A stretch of DNA of 5,474 bases from Deltaproteobacteria bacterium (GTDB lineage: Bacteria; Myxococcota_A; UBA9042; DTJE01). Shown piece by piece: positions 4,817 to 5,474 of this stretch. The position numbers and the translations under genes are program-made. Under the pieces are notes generated by a model. The model did not search any database. It was given only the letters and a program-made list of their open reading frames with translations, and had not been told where the DNA came from. Location: positions 1 through 5,474 of the forward strand of contig JADHTP010000224.1 of the NCBI GenBank assembly GCA_016784945.1, in the 5' to 3' direction. Numbering within the stretch: position 1 is the stretch's first letter; every line of letters starts with the position of its first letter.

Positions 4817-5474
4817 ATGAAGGTGCAGTGTCCGAAATGCAGCACCGCGTACCGCTTGCCAGATGACCGTGTGCCGTCCGGAGGCGGAAAGCTCAAGGTC
4901 CGCTGCAAGCACTGCGGATTCGTGATCGACGTGAATACCGAGCCCTCGGGTCAATCCCAGGCCGGGGCCGTGAAGTGGTTCGTGGCCGTGGGGAACGAAC
5001 GCAGGGGGCCCATGCCCGCCGAGGGTGTGCTGTCGCTCATCAAGGCCGCCGAAATCGGCGCGGAGACCTTCGCCTGGCGCAAGGGCTTCAAGGAATGGAC
5101 GCGACTGGGTGACCTGCCCGAGTTTCAGGCGGAACTGGCTCCCACCACGGAGGACGTGGAAGAGACCCAGTTGATGGACCTCAAGGACATTCAACGGGTG
5201 ACCGGCGCGCAGGCGGCCGTCACTCCCGAAATCAGCCCAGAGGCCGCCCCAACCCGGGACGAGGCCGACAGTGACCCGGGTTTCGACACCGCCGCGGACG
5301 CCTCCGCGCCCACCGCGGAAGAGGAGAGCCAGTCCGGGATGGTCTGGCAGAGGCGGGAAACCTCGGTCCTCTTTTCCCTGGATGATTACAAGACCCGCAA
5401 GAAGACGAAGCAGACGGGTGCGCTGACCGCCTCGTCCCAACTGGAAATGAAGCCCATCGACGACGAGGGTGGGG
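4817..5474 (+). CDS. MJ0042-type zinc-ribbon and GYF_2 domain protein, 3' end outside the window
   Basis: First 219 residues of a longer protein; the frame is open at the window end. Residues 1-39 are an MJ0042-type zinc ribbon with Cys pairs C5-x2-C8 and C30-x2-C33 and the typical Tyr-Arg-Leu-Pro and Lys-Val-Arg-Cys spacing. Residues about 53-103 are a GYF_2 (DUF4339) domain: W54-F-V, R63-G-P, an I-G-A-E-T segment, W87-R-K-G, then W94. Residues ~108-175 are acidic, Ala/Pro-rich and probably disordered. A basic stretch contains ETSVLFSL (181-188), which resembles an (E)NSVLFSL-type motif I recall from myxobacterial proteins of this layout. In Myxococcus, GltJ/AgmX has a cytosolic zinc ribbon and GYF domain that bind motility regulators ahead of a membrane span. 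That role is only one possibility here, since several unrelated loci carry this domain pair, so no symbol is given. No membrane span appears before the window ends. Confidence 0.85.
   Translation, partial: MKVQCPKCSTAYRLPDDRVPSGGGKLKVRCKHCGFVIDVNTEPSGQSQAGAVKWFVAVGNERRGPMPAEGVLSLIKAAEIGAETFAWRKGFKEWTRLGDLPEFQAELAPTTEDVEETQLMDLKDIQRVTGAQAAVTPEISPEAAPTRDEADSDPGFDTAADASAPTAEEESQSGMVWQRRETSVLFSLDDYKTRKKTKQTGALTASSQLEMKPIDDEGG

Overview
The window is a GC-rich bacterial chromosome segment with three genes, all on the + strand and loosely spaced. It most resembles Myxococcota or a related deltaproteobacterial lineage (Bradymonadales-like). Three protein features point there: Cys-rich repeats of the form C-G-D-D-G-C-G-G-S-C-G, a Cys/transmembrane/Arg C-terminal tail that resembles MYXO-CTERM, and a zinc-ribbon plus GYF_2 protein of the kind common in myxobacteria. 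The assignment is inferred from protein style; there is no marker gene.

Layout. Positions 75-1427 encode a complete superfamily 2 DEAH-box helicase of about 450 aa. A 93-nt gap holds a good promoter candidate (1444-1472), a perfect 6-bp inverted repeat at the predicted transcription start (1474-1493) and a strong ribosome binding site. Positions 1521-4691 encode a 1056-aa cell-surface protein. It has a lipoprotein signal, a peptidylarginine/agmatine-deiminase-type catalytic domain, a long disulfide-rich region built from two eight-cysteine modules (3 copies of A, 10 copies of B, ordered as A-B-B super-repeats), and a C-terminal sorting-type tail. A 125-nt gap with a weak promoter candidate and a near-perfect ribosome binding site leads to an incomplete third gene (4817 to the window end). 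That gene begins with an MJ0042-type zinc ribbon and a GYF_2 domain, the layout of the cytoplasmic part of myxobacterial GltJ/AgmX-like proteins.

Nothing indicates that the three genes form one pathway. The gaps, the separate promoter candidates and the different cell locations (cytoplasmic nucleic acid enzyme, surface enzyme, probable envelope or regulatory protein) suggest independent units that share an orientation. The most noteworthy object is the deiminase-repeat fusion. It appears to carry anchors at both ends, its repeats show signs of recent duplication or conversion, and two active-site neighbours differ from the family pattern as I remember it. I saw no RNA genes, insertion sequences, CRISPR arrays or convincing rho-independent terminators.
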